From: Bacteroidota bacterium
Lineage (GTDB): Bacteria > Bacteroidota > Bacteroidia > Bacteroidales > F082
Direction: 5' to 3'
Length of the DNA: 64,000 nt
Assembly (NCBI GenBank): GCA_023396415.1
Contig: JAEWWJ010000069.1
Location: 1 to 64,000 of the forward strand
This document shows, in pieces, positions 62,350-64,000 of the stretch (positions are counted from its first letter, which is position 1; each line of letters opens with the position of its first letter). Below the pieces are notes generated by a model. It saw only the letters and a list, made by a program, of their open reading frames with translations. It did not search any database and was not told the origin of the DNA. Position numbers and translations under genes: made by a program.

Positions 62350-63783
62350 TTATTGGATGATTTTTTTATCAATTTCGTTGGCGTAACTTCTAAATTGTTT
62401 GTCTGTATCTATCAGATTTGCAATGGTTTTGCAGGCGTGGAGTACTGTCGCATGGTCTTTATTTCCGCATTGCATTCCAATAGTTGCCAGCGATGATTTT
62501 GTGTGTTTTTTCGAAAAATACATGGCCACTTGTCTGGCTTGAACAACTTCTCTTTTACGTGTTTTTGCATGAATTTGGTCAACCGGAAGTCCAAAATAAT
62601 CGCAAACAACTTTTTGGATATAGTCAATGCTAATTTCTTTGGTGCTGTTTTTTACAAATTTATCAATCATTTGACGCGCCAAATCCATGGTTATGGCTTT
62701 TTTGTTGAGCGATGATTGGGCAATCAACGAAATAAGCGCACCTTCCATTTCTCTCACGCTTGTGGTGATGGCGCCGGCAAGATATTCAATCACCTCTTCA
62801 GGAACTGTTAGTCCGTCGCTGTATAGTTTACGTCGTAAAATGGCTATACGTGTTTCAATATCAGGCATTTGTAAATCAGCCGACAGGCCCCATTTGAATC
62901 TGGAGAGCAGTCGAGGTTCCATTCCTTTGAGTTCAACCGGTGGCTTGTCGCTGGTGATTACCAATTGTTTGCCGCTTTGGTGCAGGTGGTTAAAAACATG
63001 AAAAAATACGTCTTGGGTTTTTTCTTTCCCGGCCAGAAACTGAATATCATCAATGATGAGAACGTCAATCATTTGATAAAAATGAACGAAATCGTTTTGA
63101 TTGTTGTTGCGTGCCGATTCTATAAATTGATTCATAAATTTCTCTGTCTGAACGTATAAGACCGTTTTTTCAGGAAAATTTGTTTTTACTTGTAGTCCGA
63201 TGGCGTGCGCGAGGTGGGTTTTGCCTAATCCTGTTGAGCTGTAAAATAAAAGTGGATTAAAAGCTGTTTTTCCGGGATTTTCGGCCACAGCAAAACCGGC
63301 AGATCGTGCAAGACGGTTGCACTCACCTTCAATAAAGTTGTCGAATGAATAACTTTCAACAAGTTGCGATTCGACTTTTATTTTCTTTAGGCCTGGAATT
63401 ACAAAAGGGTTTGGAATGTCTTTGGTGGTGCCACGGTTTAAATCGAGTGGCATGGAAACATATGGATTTTTTGTTGCTTTTTGGTTGCTAGTTGGGTAGT
63501 TTATAGAAAACGGACCAGCCGATCCATTGTTGTCCATAATGATGCTGTATTCTAATCTGCCATCAGCACCCAATTCTTTTTTAATTATTTTTTTGAGGAG
63601 AACGATGTAGTGCTCTTCGAGCCATTCGTAAAAAAACTGACTTGGTACTTGAATGGTGAGCACGCTGTTTTCTAATTTAATAGGAATGATGGGCTCAAAC
63701 CATGTTTTAAAGCTCTGCATGTGGATGTTGTCTTTAATCACACTTAGGCAGTTTTCCCAAACTTCTATGTATTTCTTCTTCAT
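62350..63783 (-). CDS. dnaA: Chromosomal replication initiator protein DnaA
   Basis: A 477-residue AAA+ initiator. Domain I is at about 1-80 (WENCLSVIKDNIHMQSFKTWFEPI), followed by a linker. The ATPase domain carries Walker A STGLGKTHLAHAIG, Walker B VLIIDDIQFLAGKEKTQ and the arginine-finger region EPRLLSRFKWG. Domain IV has the DNA-binding signature GNKDHATVLHACKTI. The first position of the P-loop (normally Gly in GxxGLGKT) is Ser here (YSSTGLGKT). The ATG at 63783 is the natural start. dnaA at the edge suggests the replication origin may be near. Confidence 0.96.
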   Translation of the reverse strand: MKKKYIEVWENCLSVIKDNIHMQSFKTWFEPIIPIKLENSVLTIQVPSQFFYEWLEEHYIVLLKKIIKKELGADGRLEYSIIMDNNGSAGPFSINYPTSNQKATKNPYVSMPLDLNRGTTKDIPNPFVIPGLKKIKVESQLVESYSFDNFIEGECNRLARSAGFAVAENPGKTAFNPLLFYSSTGLGKTHLAHAIGLQVKTNFPEKTVLYVQTEKFMNQFIESARNNNQNDFVHFYQMIDVLIIDDIQFLAGKEKTQDVFFHVFNHLHQSGKQLVITSDKPPVELKGMEPRLLSRFKWGLSADLQMPDIETRIAILRRKLYSDGLTVPEEVIEYLAGAITTSVREMEGALISLIAQSSLNKKAITMDLARQMIDKFVKNSTKEISIDYIQKVVCDYFGLPVDQIHAKTRKREVVQARQVAMYFSKKHTKSSLATIGMQCGNKDHATVLHACKTIANLIDTDKQFRSYANEIDKKIIQ

Positions 63784-64000
63784 TTCTCCCTGTTAATCAA
63801 TTAGTTAGCAAAAACCTTGCACAAGTCATCCAAATCATTTGCGTAAAGTGGTTGATTTTTACGGCTTTAACAACTCAATGATTTGTGGAATAGTTTTCAA
63901 CAAAAATGGTTGAAATTTAGTTAAGAAAAAAGTTTATTTGCTCTTGATTTATAAAAAAAAATAGTCTATTTAGACCAAAAAAATAACCTTATGAACTAAG
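63784..64000 (-). other. Region upstream of dnaA
   Basis: This 217-bp AT-rich stretch reaches the window edge. It contains a perfect 7-bp inverted repeat, TTTCAAC (63895-63901) and GTTGAAA (63909-63915), and only imperfect DnaA-box-like words (TGTGGAATA near 63884). No good -7 element was recognised; CATTTTTG on the minus strand near 63901-63908 is one base off. Confidence 0.45.

Noticed and set aside
1..64000. CRISPR arrays, insertion sequences, prophage or toxin-antitoxin modules
   Set aside because: No regularly spaced repeats, transposase, integrase, phage structural or toxin-like genes were seen; gene content is chromosomal housekeeping.

Overview
The window is a gene-dense chromosomal segment from a member of the Bacteroidota. 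The evidence is a SusC/SusD/SusE-type outer-membrane uptake locus, a protein with a type IX secretion C-terminal sorting signal, a GldA-like gliding ABC ATPase, a DUF5686 protein, a HU-CCDC81/SPOR protein, the gene order of the division/cell-wall cluster, and many upstream copies of the phylum-specific -7 promoter element TAnnTTTG. The MurE DNPR motif points to meso-diaminopimelate peptidoglycan. The lineage within the phylum cannot be fixed from this segment. No insertion sequence, prophage, CRISPR array or rRNA was seen; there is one tRNA (Leu, anticodon UAG).

Layout. 1-1566: edge-truncated alginate-export-like outer-membrane protein, diverging from phosphatidylserine synthase (pssA). 1648-7342 (minus): envelope genes: gldA-like ATPase, then kdsD, a CMD/AhpD-like protein, a DUF5686 protein and lptB. 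7343-10441 (plus): rplM-rpsI-rpsB-tsf behind a textbook Bacteroidetes promoter and closed by a strong bidirectional terminator. 10484-26314 (minus): the dcw cluster in the order mraZ-rsmH-ftsL-ftsI-murE-mraY-murD-ftsW-murG-murC-ftsQ-ftsA-ftsZ-yqeY, mostly with overlapping or nearly touching genes. murC is broken by one in-frame TAA. 26643-29105 (plus): a PlsC-like acyltransferase and a GNAT/OlsB-like acyltransferase (probable glycine-lipid pair) followed by engB.

29083-36065 (minus): biotin carrier plus carboxyltransferase pair, a T9SS cargo protein, urocanate hydratase, an ECF sigma factor and a family 2 glycosyltransferase. 36139-43695 (plus): tgt, LptF/G permease, GH3-family protein, deoxynucleoside kinase, kdsB, HU-CCDC81/SPOR protein, trmB and an alkyltransferase-like protein. 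43692-50962: a LacI regulator diverging from susC-susD-susE, closed by a strong terminator. 51193-54639: tRNA-Leu, tig, clpP, clpX. 54802-58242: DUF4294 protein, MATE transporter (minus), TIGR01777 oxidoreductase, Bcp-type peroxiredoxin. 58448-62227: a CarH-like B12-binding MerR regulator, an acyl-CoA ligase and an ECF sigma factor. 62350-63783 (minus): dnaA.

Functional links. Genes for Kdo and LPS transport (kdsD, kdsB, lptB, the LptF/G permease) are spread through the window. The dcw cluster makes and places septal wall. The least ordinary part is the right end: a predicted cobalamin (possibly light-sensing) regulator next to an acyl-CoA ligase and an alternative sigma factor, with a cluster of GTTCAACA repeats between the last two. 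Most of the rest is conserved housekeeping. I did not find an obviously new multi-gene defence or metabolic system.
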